From assembly GCF_000701365.1 (NCBI RefSeq), contig NZ_JNIK01000013.1:62001-126000 (forward strand): a stretch of 64,000 nucleotides of DNA. Direction: 5' to 3'. Below the pieces are notes generated by a model. The model had not been told where the DNA came from. It ran no database searches and saw nothing but the letters and a program-made list of their open reading frames with translations. Source of the DNA: Blastococcus sp. URHD0036 (GTDB lineage Bacteria; Actinomycetota; Actinomycetes; Mycobacteriales; Geodermatophilaceae). Below are positions 1 to 8,691 of this stretch, one piece after another. Each line of letters begins with the position of its first letter. Position 1 is the stretch's first letter. Position numbers and translations under genes: made by a program.

Positions 1-871
1 CGAGCATGAACGGCACCCAGCCGATGCCGCTCTCGACGGAGACCATCTTCAGCTCCGGATGCCGGTCGAACATCCCCGAGTAGGCGCTGTTGAGCAGCAC
101 CTGGGAGTTGTTCAGGAACAGCGAGGCGCCCCCGATGGCCGGCTTGACGTACTCGTCCTGGCTCGGCCAGTAGGTGGTGCCGAAGTACGACAGCGACGTC
201 TGGCTGGCCCCGATGTGGAAGTGCACCGGCAGCTTCCGGGCCGCGCACACCTCCCACAGCGGGTCCCACGCCCGGTTCCCGAGGTCGGCGGAGCCGGCGT
301 CCTGCGGGTGGGCGGTCATGTTGATCCCGCGCATGCCCAGGTCGGCGCAGCGCTGCGCCTCGCGCACGCAGGCGTCGATGTCCCAGGCCGGCATGATCGG
401 CATCGGCAGCAGCCGGTTGCCCGACTCCGCCTGCACCTCGGCCATGTGGTCGTTGTAGATCTCGACGACCAGCCGCAGCAGCGCCGGGTCGGACCCGGAC
501 TTGGCGAAGTTCTGACCGCCCAGCCCGATCGCGTTCGGGTAGATGACCTGGGCGTGGATGCCCAGCTCGTCCATCAGCTCGATCCGGGCCGCCGGGTCCC
601 AGGCGGCCTTGTGCACGTCCTGGATCCCCCACGAACCGCCCTGCGAGTCCCGCCACGGGTGCTTGTTGCCCTCGAGGTCGATGGTCCCGCCCGAGCCGGC
701 CCGGCCGAACGTCTTCCCCTCGAGGACCCACATGTCCAGGCCGTCGATCCGCTCGACGTGGGGGACGCGGTCCTCGTACCCCTTCGGCGCCCGCGCGGTG
801 AACAGGTCATGGCGTTCCGTCATGTGGGCGTCGGCGTCGACCACCCGCAGACCCTCGGCCAGCGCGACCAT
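1..871 (-). CDS. Amidohydrolase family 2 (TIM-barrel metal-dependent hydrolase), 3' end outside window
   Basis: The reading frame runs from ATG at 871 off the left edge, so about 290 N-terminal residues are visible and the C-terminus is missing. It begins MVALAEGLRVVDADAHMTE, where DADAH is the first metal-ligand segment (HxH-like, reduced to DAH) of PF04909-type amidohydrolases. Later segments include a conserved W-D-P-L-W-E-V stretch and HFHIGA, a barrel-strand histidine region. The family contains decarboxylases and hydrolases of ring-cleavage products. It resembles the second amidohydrolase at 56213-57496 in kind. It lies 105 bp downstream of a TetR gene, and the gap holds an inverted repeat that could be the TetR operator. 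The exact substrate is unknown. Confidence 0.85.
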   Translation of the reverse strand, partial: MVALAEGLRVVDADAHMTERHDLFTARAPKGYEDRVPHVERIDGLDMWVLEGKTFGRAGSGGTIDLEGNKHPWRDSQGGSWGIQDVHKAAWDPAARIELMDELGIHAQVIYPNAIGLGGQNFAKSGSDPALLRLVVEIYNDHMAEVQAESGNRLLPMPIMPAWDIDACVREAQRCADLGMRGINMTAHPQDAGSADLGNRAWDPLWEVCAARKLPVHFHIGASQTSLSYFGTTYWPSQDEYVKPAIGGASLFLNNSQVLLNSAYSGMFDRHPELKMVSVESGIGWVPFML

Positions 872-960
872 CTGTGCCTCCTCGTGCTGGGGCACCGAGG
901 TGCCCGCGACGTCGTCCGCCCGGAGTCGGGATGTGACGCACGCTACGGACGACGGCGGAG

Positions 961-982
961 GTTTACAACAGTTGATTTAAAC
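961..982. promoter_or_regulatory. Imperfect inverted repeat, candidate TetR operator for the amidohydrolase
   Basis: A 22-bp AT-rich imperfect palindrome with GTTTA/TAAAC outer arms and a CAAC-A-GTTG core sits in otherwise very GC-rich DNA. It overlaps the stop codon of the TetR gene and lies about 90 bp upstream of the amidohydrolase start. The position fits an operator for the amidohydrolase promoter. Binding by the adjacent TetR is inferred from position only. Confidence 0.4.
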
Positions 983-1678
983 CGGGTCGCCGTGTTGGCT
1001 CACCGGCGCGAGCCACAGCCCGACCACCGCGTCGACGATGCCGGTGGCGGCCTCCTGCCAGGTCGCCCGCGGCGTCGGCCGCCCCTCGGCCAGCGCCCGT
1101 TCGCGGTCGGCGCAGCCGTGGACCAGCAGCTGCACCTCCATCGCCCGGCGCTCCTCGTAGACCGCCTCGGGCAGCTGCCGCACGCACTCCCGGAGGCCCT
1201 CGACGACGCGCCGCAGCGCTCCCGACCGCGCGCTGTCGTCGAGTGCGAGCTCGCGCAGCGCCGGATCGGTGACCACCAGTGCCCGGAACCGGGCGAACCA
1301 CGTCGGGTCACCGAGCTCGGCGAGGTGGTCGGTGGACGGGCACACCAGGCACGCCACCCAGTCGCGCAGGTCCGGGTCCGGTCCCAGCGCCTCGACCATC
1401 TCCTGCCGCCGCGCCTCGATCGGCTCCGAGTGGCTGCGCAGGATGGCCAGCACGAGGTCGGGCTTGGTGCCGAAGTGGTAGCCGACGGCGGCACTGTTGC
1501 GCTGACCGGCCGCCTCGCTGATGTGCCGGTGGGACACCGCGGCGACACCGCGCTCGGCGAACAGCCGTTCGGCGGTGGCCAGGATCAGCTGGCGCGAGGC
1601 GGCACTGCGCTCCATCCGCACCCGGCCCCCGGGTCGGATGTCGACGGGACGGTCCGCCGTGCCCTGCGCGTCGGTCAC
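977..1678 (-). CDS. TetR/AcrR family transcriptional regulator
   Basis: A 233-residue protein with an N-terminal helix-turn-helix of TetR type around residues 25-75 (ILATAERLFAERG, then a recognition helix ending in VGYHFGTKPDLV), followed by a variable ligand-binding all-helical domain. A shorter start at the internal Met of RMERSAASRQ (residue 22) is possible. It starts 10 bp after the stop of the acyl-CoA synthetase gene, so the two are probably cotranscribed, and it is followed by the amidohydrolase. Likely a local repressor of this small operon. Its ligand is unknown, although an acyl-CoA is plausible given the neighbouring ligase. Confidence 0.88.
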   Translation of the reverse strand: MTDAQGTADRPVDIRPGGRVRMERSAASRQLILATAERLFAERGVAAVSHRHISEAAGQRNSAAVGYHFGTKPDLVLAILRSHSEPIEARRQEMVEALGPDPDLRDWVACLVCPSTDHLAELGDPTWFARFRALVVTDPALRELALDDSARSGALRRVVEGLRECVRQLPEAVYEERRAMEVQLLVHGCADRERALAEGRPTPRATWQEAATGIVDAVVGLWLAPVSQHGDPV

Positions 1679-1688
1679 CGGGCCGAGG

Positions 1689-3188
1689 CTAGCCGCGGAC
1701 GCCGTCGGGGCCCGCGGCCACGGGCTCGCGCTCGGCGGCCAGGCGGGAGCGGTTGATCTTGCCGGCGCTGGTGCGCGGGAGCTCCTCGACGAACTCGAAC
1801 GCCTTGGGCACCTTGGGCCCGGACAGCCGCTCCTTGCACCACGCGCGCAGGTCGGCAGCCGACGGCGGGGCCGCCCAGGACCGCGGCTGGACGATCGCGT
1901 GCACCGCCCGCTGCCACTCCGGGTCGGGGACGCCGATCACCGCGACGTCGGCGACCTCGGGGTGCTCGGACAGGGCCGCCTCGACCTCTGCCGGGAAGAC
2001 GTTCACCCCGCCGGTGACGATCATGTCCTGGCGGCGGTCGGCGATGTAGAGGAAGCCGTCGGCGTCGAGCCGCCCCATGTCGCCGAAGCTGCGCCAGCCG
2101 CCGTCGGCCGGCGCCGGCGTCTCGGCGCCGACGTAGCGGAAGGGATCGGCCTCGCCCGAGCGGAGCCGCAGCCAGATCTCGCCGACCTCGCCCGGCGGCA
2201 GGTCGCGGCCCCCGGCGTCGCGGATCGCGATGTCACAGTCGGCTCCACGCCCCGTCGTCCCGGGGTGGTCCAGCCACTCGCGGCCGGTGCAGGCGACGAT
2301 GCCCAGTCCCTCGCTGCCGCCGTAGGTGAACATGAACCGCTCGGGTGGCACCAGCTCCAGCCAGATCCGGGTGACCCACTCGGGCAGCACCGCGGCGCCG
2401 TAGACGACCCGCTGGAGGCTGGAGAAGTCGCGGTCGCGGACGCCGTCCAGCCGGGCGATCCGCTGCAGCATCGTCGGCACCATGATCGCCGCGGAGGGCC
2501 GGTACCGCTCGATCAGGTCGACCACCCGGGCCGCGTCGAACTTCTCGACGAGCACGACGGGGTCCCCGCCCAGCAGCGTCGGGAAGCAGGAGGCGAACCC
2601 GTTGGTGTGGTAGAGCGGGCAGACCGCCAGCACCGACTGGCCGGCGTCGATCACGGTCGTCGTCGGCACGTACCGGCCCAGCGACGGCGCGACGATGATC
2701 TTCGGCGTCCCGGTCGAGCCCGACGTGGCGATCAGCCGGGCGTAGGGCGGCACGGGGTCTCCGGGCGGCGGGCCGTCGTCCTCCCCCGTCGTCACCCGGA
2801 CGTCGGCGAGCGTCAGCGTGCCGGCCGGTGCGTCCGCCCAGTCGCCGACCAGCAGCCGCGGCGTGGCGAGGGCGAGCAGCCGGTCGCGCTCCCAGCCGGG
2901 CAGCTCGGGCCGCAGCGGGAGGACGGCGGCGCCGAGCTTCCACGCCGCGAACGTCGTGACGACGTGCTCGGCGTTGCTCGGCAGGCCGACCGCGAGCAGG
3001 TCGCCCTCGGCGACTCCGGCCCGGGCCAGCAGGTGCGCGACCTGGTTGGCCCGCCGCTCCAGCGCCGTCCACCCGAGGGTCTGCTCCGAGCCGTCGGCGG
3101 CGGCCACGACCAGCGCCGGCGCCTCCCCCAGCTCTCCTGCCAGCTCCGTCAGCCGGCGCCCGTACGGGATCCCCACGTCGGCTCCCAC
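1689..3188 (-). CDS. AMP-dependent acyl-CoA synthetase/ligase
   Basis: ANL-superfamily adenylating enzyme that activates a carboxylic acid to acyl-AMP and then acyl-CoA. Visible motifs: P-loop-like TSGSTGTPK, the YGGSEG (A5-type) segment, GDMGRLDADGFLYIADR (A7/A8 hinge) and the C-terminal catalytic lysine region PRTSAGKINR. The frame is open further upstream, but GTG at 3188 is chosen because GGAGGAGG lies just before it and the family similarity begins there, giving 499 residues. It heads the run ligase-TetR-amidohydrolase and is divergent from an MFS transporter across about 140 bp. Substrate class cannot be fixed; it is a short (about 500 aa) medium-chain or aryl acid type. Confidence 0.88.
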   Translation of the reverse strand: MGADVGIPYGRRLTELAGELGEAPALVVAAADGSEQTLGWTALERRANQVAHLLARAGVAEGDLLAVGLPSNAEHVVTTFAAWKLGAAVLPLRPELPGWERDRLLALATPRLLVGDWADAPAGTLTLADVRVTTGEDDGPPPGDPVPPYARLIATSGSTGTPKIIVAPSLGRYVPTTTVIDAGQSVLAVCPLYHTNGFASCFPTLLGGDPVVLVEKFDAARVVDLIERYRPSAAIMVPTMLQRIARLDGVRDRDFSSLQRVVYGAAVLPEWVTRIWLELVPPERFMFTYGGSEGLGIVACTGREWLDHPGTTGRGADCDIAIRDAGGRDLPPGEVGEIWLRLRSGEADPFRYVGAETPAPADGGWRSFGDMGRLDADGFLYIADRRQDMIVTGGVNVFPAEVEAALSEHPEVADVAVIGVPDPEWQRAVHAIVQPRSWAAPPSAADLRAWCKERLSGPKVPKAFEFVEELPRTSAGKINRSRLAAEREPVAAGPDGVRG

Positions 3189-3328
3189 TCCGCCTCCTCC
3201 ACCTGGTCCCAGCGTGTCGACCCTCACACGGGAAGGCTTTCCGGTCCAGCGACGGGGCGGGCCGGGCGTGCGACCATCGACGGGTTCCGCAGGGCCAGCC
3301 ACACCGGCTGCACGAGCCGGAGGGCACG

Positions 3329-4738
3329 GTGCACGCGATCGATCCCGGCACGACCCGAGGGCGGACCTGGGTCACCGTCGCGCTGCTGCTCGGGCTGTTC
3401 ACCACGTCGTTCCCCTCGACGATCCTGACGATCGCGGTGCAGCCGATCGCCGAGGACCTGCACTCCCTCCCGTCCACGGTCGTCTGGGTGACCACCGCGC
3501 CGCTGCTCGCCGCCGCCGTGTGCACCCCGCTCTTCGGGCGGCTCGGCGACCTGTTCGGGCACCGGCGCGTGTACCTGGCCGGGATCGTCACGGCCATGGT
3601 GTTCGCCCTCGCCAGCGCGCTGGCGTGGGATGCGACGAGCCTCATCGCCGCCCGCACCCTGTCCCAGGCCGGCGCGGCCGCCACGGTGCCGACCGCGGTC
3701 GCGCTGCTGTTCCGCGTGAGCCCGCCCCGCGAGCGGGTCCGGGCCAGCGCACGGATCGGCGCCGTCACCTCGGGGGCCGCCGTCATCGGGGTCGTCGTCG
3801 GCGGCCCGCTGGTCGACGCGGTCGGCTGGCGGGCGATCTTCGTCGGTCAGGTCGCGCTCTGCGCGATCGCGCTGACGCTCTCCGTCCTGGTGACGCCGGC
3901 CGACGCACGGGACCGGGCGCGGGCGTCGCTCGACGTGCCGGGGGCCCTGGCGCTCGCCGTCGCGACGCTCACCCTGACCCTCGGCATCAACCGGCTGGCG
4001 GTCTGGGGCCCGACGCCGCTGCCGATCGCCTGCCTGATGGTGGCACCGCTCGCCGTGTGGGCGCTCGTCCTCGTCGAGCGGCGCGCGGCCTCGCCGCTGT
4101 TGCCGGTACGCGTGCTGGGCTCGCGCAACGTGCGGGTGATCACCGGCGCGACCGTCCTGTTCGGCGCCGGCTACATGGGCAACTTCGTCGTCACCCCGCT
4201 CTTCCTGCAGGGGGTCCTGGGCGTGACCGCGGGCGTGACCTCGCTGCTCACCGTGCCCCGCGCGCTGTCGATCCTGCTCGCCTCCCCCACCGCCGGGCGG
4301 GCCGGCATGCGGTTCGGCGAGCGCCGGGTGGCGCTGCTGTCCGGTGCCGCGCTCACCGTGGCGCTGACCGTCATGGCGGTCGGCGGCTGGGTCGCCTCGC
4401 TGGTCGTCGTGGCGATCGCCATCGCCCTGAGCGGCTACGCCCAGGGGCACCTGAACCCGTCGCTGCTGTCGGCCCAGAGCGGCGCCGTCGACGAGCGCGA
4501 CGTCGGCCTGGCCGCCTCGCTCCAGCAGACCGGCTTCCAGGTCGGCGCCGTCATCGGCATCGGGCTGTTCACCGCACTCGCCGGCGACGCGACGACCGCA
4601 GGGCCGTTCGCCCTGGTCTTCCTGCTGACCGCCGCCTGCTCGCTGGTCGCGACGGTCGTGCTGCTGCGCATGCGCGATCCGCGCCGCGTCGTGCTGCCCG
4701 TCGCGCCCGACCGGATCCCCGACCAGATCGACGCCTGA
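3329..4738 (+). CDS. MFS transporter, DHA2-like drug/solute exporter
   Basis: A 469-residue polytopic membrane protein with many hydrophobic segments across its length, consistent with the 12-14 helices of DHA2/EmrB-like proton antiporters. The MFS motif A between helices 2 and 3 reads GRLGDLFGHRRV, and the first helix carries FPSTILTIAVQPI, close to the D/N-x-x-I-V-N-V-A-L-P signature of drug exporters. Start is GTG. It is divergent from the acyl-CoA synthetase gene and 37 bp ahead of an alpha/beta hydrolase on the same strand, with which it may be cotranscribed. The exported compound is unknown. Confidence 0.88.
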   Translation: MHAIDPGTTRGRTWVTVALLLGLFTTSFPSTILTIAVQPIAEDLHSLPSTVVWVTTAPLLAAAVCTPLFGRLGDLFGHRRVYLAGIVTAMVFALASALAWDATSLIAARTLSQAGAAATVPTAVALLFRVSPPRERVRASARIGAVTSGAAVIGVVVGGPLVDAVGWRAIFVGQVALCAIALTLSVLVTPADARDRARASLDVPGALALAVATLTLTLGINRLAVWGPTPLPIACLMVAPLAVWALVLVERRAASPLLPVRVLGSRNVRVITGATVLFGAGYMGNFVVTPLFLQGVLGVTAGVTSLLTVPRALSILLASPTAGRAGMRFGERRVALLSGAALTVALTVMAVGGWVASLVVVAIAIALSGYAQGHLNPSLLSAQSGAVDERDVGLAASLQQTGFQVGAVIGIGLFTALAGDATTAGPFALVFLLTAACSLVATVVLLRMRDPRRVVLPVAPDRIPDQIDA

Positions 4739-4775
4739 CCGGCCTCCGGTCGCCGGCCGGCGGCGGTGCGGCACG

Positions 4776-5600
4776 ATGCCGGGCGTGACCGCTCCTGCAT
4801 CCGCGCTGCCGTCCGAGGTCGTCGTCGACGGCGTCCCGGTCCGGTACGGCGTCACCGGCACCGGCCCCGGCAGCCTCGTGCTCGTGCACGGCCACGGCGC
4901 CCACCACGTCTGGTGGCACGCCGTCGTCCCGCTGCTGGCCGACCGCTGGCGGGTCGTCACGCTGGATCTCAGCGGGCACGGCGACAGCGGGCACCGCGCG
5001 GAGTACACCGGGCCGCAGTGGGCCCGGGAGGTGGTCGCGGTCGCCGACGCCGCCGGGGTGGAGCGGCCCGTGGTCGTGGGGCACAGCCTCGGTGGCCGGG
5101 TCGCCGTCCTCGCCGGGGGCCTGCACCCCGACCGGGTCGCCGGTCTGGTCCTGCTCGACTGCGGGATCCTGATGCCGGACACCCTGCGCGGCCGCACCCT
5201 CCCGCCACCCCGGCCGTCGCGGGTCCACCCCACCCGGGAGGCCGCCGTCGCGGCGTTCCGCCTGGCACCGGCGCAGCCGGAGCCGGCCGCCGAGCTGTTC
5301 GCCCCGGTCGCCGAGTACTCGGTGCGGGCGGTCGAGGGCGGCTGGACGTGGAAGCACGGCGGGCAGCAGTTCCCCACCCTCTACGACGACCAGGTGATGC
5401 ACGCGGCCACGACCCTGTCGGTGCCGGTGGCCTACGTCTCCGGCGGCGAGAGCCTGGTGGTGGACGACGCCAAGGCGGCCGAGGTGGCCGGGATGCTGCC
5501 CGGCGTCCGGACAGTCCGGGTCCCCGGCCTGCACCACCACCTGGTCCTGGAGGACCCCGCGACCGTGGCGCGGCTGATCGACGAGCTCGCCCGGGTCTGA
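4776..5600 (+). CDS. Alpha/beta hydrolase
   Basis: A 274-residue alpha/beta-hydrolase-fold enzyme. The nucleophile elbow is GHSLGG, the oxyanion-hole segment is VHGHGAHH, and the C-terminal catalytic histidine lies in the GLHHHLVLEDP stretch near residue 256. LDLSGHGDSG is the typical strand-4 motif. The family covers esterases, lactonases and C-C hydrolases. It follows the MFS gene closely and is ended by a strong hairpin. A lactone or ester substrate is possible but not shown. Confidence 0.87.
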   Translation: MPGVTAPASALPSEVVVDGVPVRYGVTGTGPGSLVLVHGHGAHHVWWHAVVPLLADRWRVVTLDLSGHGDSGHRAEYTGPQWAREVVAVADAAGVERPVVVGHSLGGRVAVLAGGLHPDRVAGLVLLDCGILMPDTLRGRTLPPPRPSRVHPTREAAVAAFRLAPAQPEPAAELFAPVAEYSVRAVEGGWTWKHGGQQFPTLYDDQVMHAATTLSVPVAYVSGGESLVVDDAKAAEVAGMLPGVRTVRVPGLHHHLVLEDPATVARLIDELARV

Positions 5601-5607
5601 ACGCGCG

Positions 5608-5641
5608 GAGGAGCCGGTGCGGCGTGCCGCACCGGCTCCTC
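5608..5641. terminator. Bidirectional hairpin terminator
   Basis: A perfect 16-bp inverted repeat with arms at 5608-5623 and 5626-5641 and a two-base centre lies just after the alpha/beta hydrolase stop. It separates two convergent genes, so it probably stops transcription from the left. There is no long T tract, which is usual for actinobacterial terminators. Confidence 0.75.
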
Positions 5642-5804
5642 GCGTTCCCCCTCGACCGGACGCTGCGTCCCCCCGTGCGTCGCAGATCCCGGTCGGACCC
5701 CTGCCTCCCGCGGTGCCCGTTCCCCCTCGACCAGCCGGCGCCGTTCCCCCGTGCAGCGGCGACGCTGGTCGAGCCGGGCCCGCGAGGGGCTGGCTCGTGG
5801 CGCT
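5642..5804. other. Non-coding gap with short repeats
   Basis: No gene is seen here. The stretch carries two copies of GTTCCCCCTCGACC (5644-5657 and 5719-5732) and a 10-bp inverted repeat, CTCGACCAGC at 5726-5735 and its complement at 5764-5773, which could terminate the gene entering from the right. Confidence 0.4.
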
Positions 5805-6431
5805 CTATCGAGCGGCGCCGTCCCGCTGGACGGCGGTGAAGGTGAAGTCCAGGTGGCTGGAGGCGCCGCCGACCGACCCACCGCCGGCCGTGCTCGGCAG
5901 CGAGGCGGTGAGCAGCAGGTGGTCCACGCCGCCGGGCGCCAGGCTGTCGACCCCGGGCAGGGCCTGGTCGAGCAGGATGCGGCCGGAGTAGAGCGTCGTG
6001 GCGGTGCCCGAGCAGCTCCACGCGCCGTTGACCTTCGCCCAGTCCGCGGAGCAGTCGCGGACGGTGAGCTGCAGGCCGTTGACCGGGTCGGTGTCCAGCG
6101 CGCTGGAGGTCGTGGCCCGCGAGGCGAGCGAGACCCGCGACAGCGCGGTGGTGCCGTCGTTCACCAGGTCGACCGGGCTGCTCTCCGAGTCGCCGGCCAG
6201 GAAGCCGCCGTTCGGGAAGAGCGAGAGGGTCGCCGCCCCGGCGGCCTTGGTGAGGTCGATCGACAGCACGCCGGTCGAGGTCGTGGTGACCACCGGGCTC
6301 GTGCTGTCGGTGAAGGTGCCGTAGGTGGCGAGGCCGGCCACGGCACCGGTGACACCCAGGACGGCGACCGAGGCCGCCACGCGGGCACGGGTCCGGCGCC
6401 GGCGGGCGGTCGGAGCGGTCTGGGTGGTCAC
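5805..6431 (-). CDS. Secreted protein with SipW-type signal (TasA/camelysin-like)
   Basis: A 208-residue exported protein. An arginine-rich N-terminus is followed by a hydrophobic segment (about residues 18-36) and then TYGTFTDSTSP, which fits the SipW-dependent signal pattern in which F-T/S-D follows the cleavage site. The mature part is rich in T, S, G and V and has two cysteines (in RDCSADW and WSCSGT) that could form a disulfide. GTG at 6431 has AAGGAG upstream. In Bacillus this class makes matrix fibres; here no SipW peptidase or second matrix gene is nearby, so the function is inferred only as a cell-surface protein. Confidence 0.7.
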   Translation of the reverse strand: MTTQTAPTARRRRTRARVAASVAVLGVTGAVAGLATYGTFTDSTSPVVTTTSTGVLSIDLTKAAGAATLSLFPNGGFLAGDSESSPVDLVNDGTTALSRVSLASRATTSSALDTDPVNGLQLTVRDCSADWAKVNGAWSCSGTATTLYSGRILLDQALPGVDSLAPGGVDHLLLTASLPSTAGGGSVGGASSHLDFTFTAVQRDGAAR

Positions 6432-6586
6432 TGCGGTTCTCCTTCGTCGTCCCTGCCGCGGGCGTTCCCGGCGACAGGACAGACTCTGGGCTCCGTTCCG
6501 CAGGTGTCCCGCCCGGCAACCGCAAGGTCCCCGCAAGATGCGCGGACCCGCCGGAAGCGCCGTGCCGGCCGCGGCGTTGACCGTCC
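6432..6586. promoter_or_regulatory. Divergent promoter region
   Basis: A 155-bp gap between the divergent SipW-type protein gene and the flavin monooxygenase gene. Both promoters should lie here. No clear operator or conserved hexamer pair stands out. Confidence 0.4.
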
Positions 6587-7654
6587 GTGAGCAGCACCCG
6601 GGACGTCGACGTGGTCGTGATCGGCGCCGGTCAGGGCGGCCTGAGCACCGCGCACCACCTGGCCCGGCTGGGGTTCGAGCCCGAGAACGGCTTCGTCGTC
6701 CTCGACGGCGACGACGGCCCCGGAGGCGCCTGGCGGCACCGCTGGCCCTCACTCACGATCGGCACCACCCACCGGGTGCACGACCTGCCCGGCATGCCCT
6801 TCCCCGGGCGGGGGGAGCAACCGGCCGCCGAGGCGGTGCCGGCCTACTTCGCCGCCTACGAGCGGCGGTTCGACCTGCCGGTGCACCGTCCCGTGCGGGT
6901 CACCGCGGTGCGCCGCGAGGGCGAGGGGTTCCTCGTGGAGACGTCGGACGGCGACTGGCGGGCGCGTGCCGTGGTCAACGCCACCGGCACCTGGACCCGC
7001 CCCTTCGTGCCGCGCTACCCCGGTCAGGACACCTTCCGCGGCCGGCAGTTGCACACCGTCGACTACCGCTCGGCCGCCGAGTTCGCCGGGCAGTCGGTGG
7101 TCGTGGTCGGCGGGGGCGCGTCGGCCGTCCAGCTGCTCGCCGAGATCAGCGAGGTGGCGACGACGACCTGGGTCACCCGCCGGCCGCCGGTCTGGCGGGA
7201 GGGACCCTTCGACGAGGACGCCGGCCGCGAGGCGGTCGCCCGGGTGGCCGCGGCGGTCCGGGAGGGTCGCTCCCCCGGCAGCGTCGTCGGCAACACCGGC
7301 CTCGTCGTCACCCCGTGGATCAGCGGCGCCCGGGACCGCGGTGTGCTGACGCGGCTGCCGGTGTTCGACCGGATCACCCCCGACGGCGTCGCGTGGGACG
7401 ACGGCCGGTCCGTCCACGCCGACACGATCCTGTGGGCCACCGGCTTCCGCGCCGCCGTCGCGCACCTGGCTCCGCTGCACCTGCGCGCCCCCGGCGGTGC
7501 GATCCCGGTCGACGGCACCCGCGTCGTCGGGGAGGCCCGCCTCCACCTGGTCGGCTACGGACCGACGGCCAGCACCATCGGCGCCAACCGCGGCGGCCGC
7601 GCCGCCGCGGTGGACCTCGCCCGGCAGCTCCTCCCCGCCCGCGCCGCCGCCTGA
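6587..7654 (+). CDS. Flavin-dependent monooxygenase / NAD(P)-binding oxidoreductase
   Basis: A 355-residue two-dinucleotide-fold flavoprotein. The FAD fingerprint is VVIGAGQGGLS (residues 11-20), the NADPH fingerprint is VVVGGGASAVQLL, and between them lies FRGRQLHTVDY, which fits the FxGxxxHxxxY/D FMO-type linker. CzcO/YUCCA-like small FMOs of this length oxidise soft nucleophiles or act as putative metal-associated oxidoreductases. Start is GTG with a weak ribosome site. It stands alone, followed by an ABC exporter operon after about 110 bp. The substrate is unknown. Confidence 0.85.
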   Translation: MSSTRDVDVVVIGAGQGGLSTAHHLARLGFEPENGFVVLDGDDGPGGAWRHRWPSLTIGTTHRVHDLPGMPFPGRGEQPAAEAVPAYFAAYERRFDLPVHRPVRVTAVRREGEGFLVETSDGDWRARAVVNATGTWTRPFVPRYPGQDTFRGRQLHTVDYRSAAEFAGQSVVVVGGGASAVQLLAEISEVATTTWVTRRPPVWREGPFDEDAGREAVARVAAAVREGRSPGSVVGNTGLVVTPWISGARDRGVLTRLPVFDRITPDGVAWDDGRSVHADTILWATGFRAAVAHLAPLHLRAPGGAIPVDGTRVVGEARLHLVGYGPTASTIGANRGGRAAAVDLARQLLPARAAA

Positions 7655-7732
7655 CCCCTGGGGGACGGATGGGGGTCGGGTCAGGGCACTCCCGGATGTA
7701 CCGGGGCGGCGCCGGCCGCCAGCCTCGACGGC

Positions 7733-7771
7733 ATGACCACACCCACGCCCTGTCCGACGGGAACGCCGTGA
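7733..7771 (+). CDS. Possible 12-residue leader peptide MTTPTPCPTGTP
   Basis: An ATG at 7733 opens a 12-codon frame whose TGA overlaps the GTG start of the ABC ATPase in a GTGA arrangement. That geometry would couple its translation to the ATPase. No Shine-Dalgarno sequence is visible, and the ATPase may instead start upstream at ATG 7696, in which case this frame is spurious. Confidence 0.25.
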   Translation: MTTPTPCPTGTP

Positions 7772-8691
7772 TCGTCGCCCGGGAGCTCACCAAGACCTAC
7801 GGCGCGCGGACCGCCGTCGACGGCATCTCCTTCACCGTCGAGCCCGGCCGCGTCACCGGCTTCCTCGGCCCGAACGGCGCCGGGAAGTCCACGACCATGC
7901 GCATGGTGCTGGGCCTGGACCGCCCCACGTCCGGCAGCGTCACCGTGAACGGCCACCGCTACGCCGACTCCCCGGCGCCGCTGCGCGAGGTCGGTGCCCT
8001 GCTCGAGGCCCGCGCGGTGCACCCGGGCCGCTCCGCCCGCAACCACCTCCGGTGGCTGGCCGCGAGCAACGCCCTGCCGGCCGCCCGGGTGGACGAGGTG
8101 CTCGGGATCGTCGGCCTGGAGAGCGTGGCCGACCAGCGGGTCGGGCGCTTCTCCCTCGGCATGGGCCAGCGGCTGGGCATCGCCGTGGCCCTGCTCGGTG
8201 ACCCCGCCGTCGTCGTCCTCGACGAGCCGGTCAACGGGCTGGACCCCGAGGGGATCCGGTGGGTCCGCACCCTGGCCCGGCAGCTGGCCGACGAGGGCCG
8301 CACCGTGTTCGTGTCCAGCCACCTCATGGCCGAGATGGCGCTCACCGCCGAGCACCTCGTCGTCATCGGGCGGGGCCGGGTGCTCGCCGACTGCACGACC
8401 GCGGAGTTCATCGCCCGGCACGCCGCCTCGCACGTGCGGGTCCGCAGCCCGCAGGCCGGCGAGCTCGCCGCCCTGCTCCGCCGCTCCGGCCCGGACGTCA
8501 GCGTGGACGGCGGTCCCGGCGAGCTGCGCGTCCGCGGCATCGACACCACCGGCGTCGGCGACCTCGCCGGCGCGCACGGACTCACCCTGCACGAGCTCAC
8601 GCTGGTGCAGTCGTCGCTGGAGGACGCCTTCATGACCCTGACCGCCGACAGCGTCGAGTACGGCGCGGCACCCGCCGGAGCCGTGCGATGA
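7768..8691 (+). CDS. ABC transporter ATP-binding protein
   Basis: A 307-residue ATPase of the ABC-2/DrrA-CcmA type. Walker A is GPNGAGKST, the signature is FSLGMGQRLGIA, Walker B with the catalytic glutamate is VVVLDEPVNGLDP, and the H-loop is SSH. The domain after about residue 215 is the extension typical of exporter ATPases. GTG at 7768 is preferred because homology begins there; ATG at 7696 is an in-frame alternative. Its TGA overlaps the ATG of the permease (ATGA), so the two form one transporter. The exported substrate is not known. Confidence 0.9.
   Translation: MIVARELTKTYGARTAVDGISFTVEPGRVTGFLGPNGAGKSTTMRMVLGLDRPTSGSVTVNGHRYADSPAPLREVGALLEARAVHPGRSARNHLRWLAASNALPAARVDEVLGIVGLESVADQRVGRFSLGMGQRLGIAVALLGDPAVVVLDEPVNGLDPEGIRWVRTLARQLADEGRTVFVSSHLMAEMALTAEHLVVIGRGRVLADCTTAEFIARHAASHVRVRSPQAGELAALLRRSGPDVSVDGGPGELRVRGIDTTGVGDLAGAHGLTLHELTLVQSSLEDAFMTLTADSVEYGAAPAGAVR

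Noticed and set aside
5642..5804. GTTCCCCCTCGACC repeats as a CRISPR or small RNA
   Set aside because: Only two copies, irregular spacing and no promoter or stable fold beyond a short inverted repeat.
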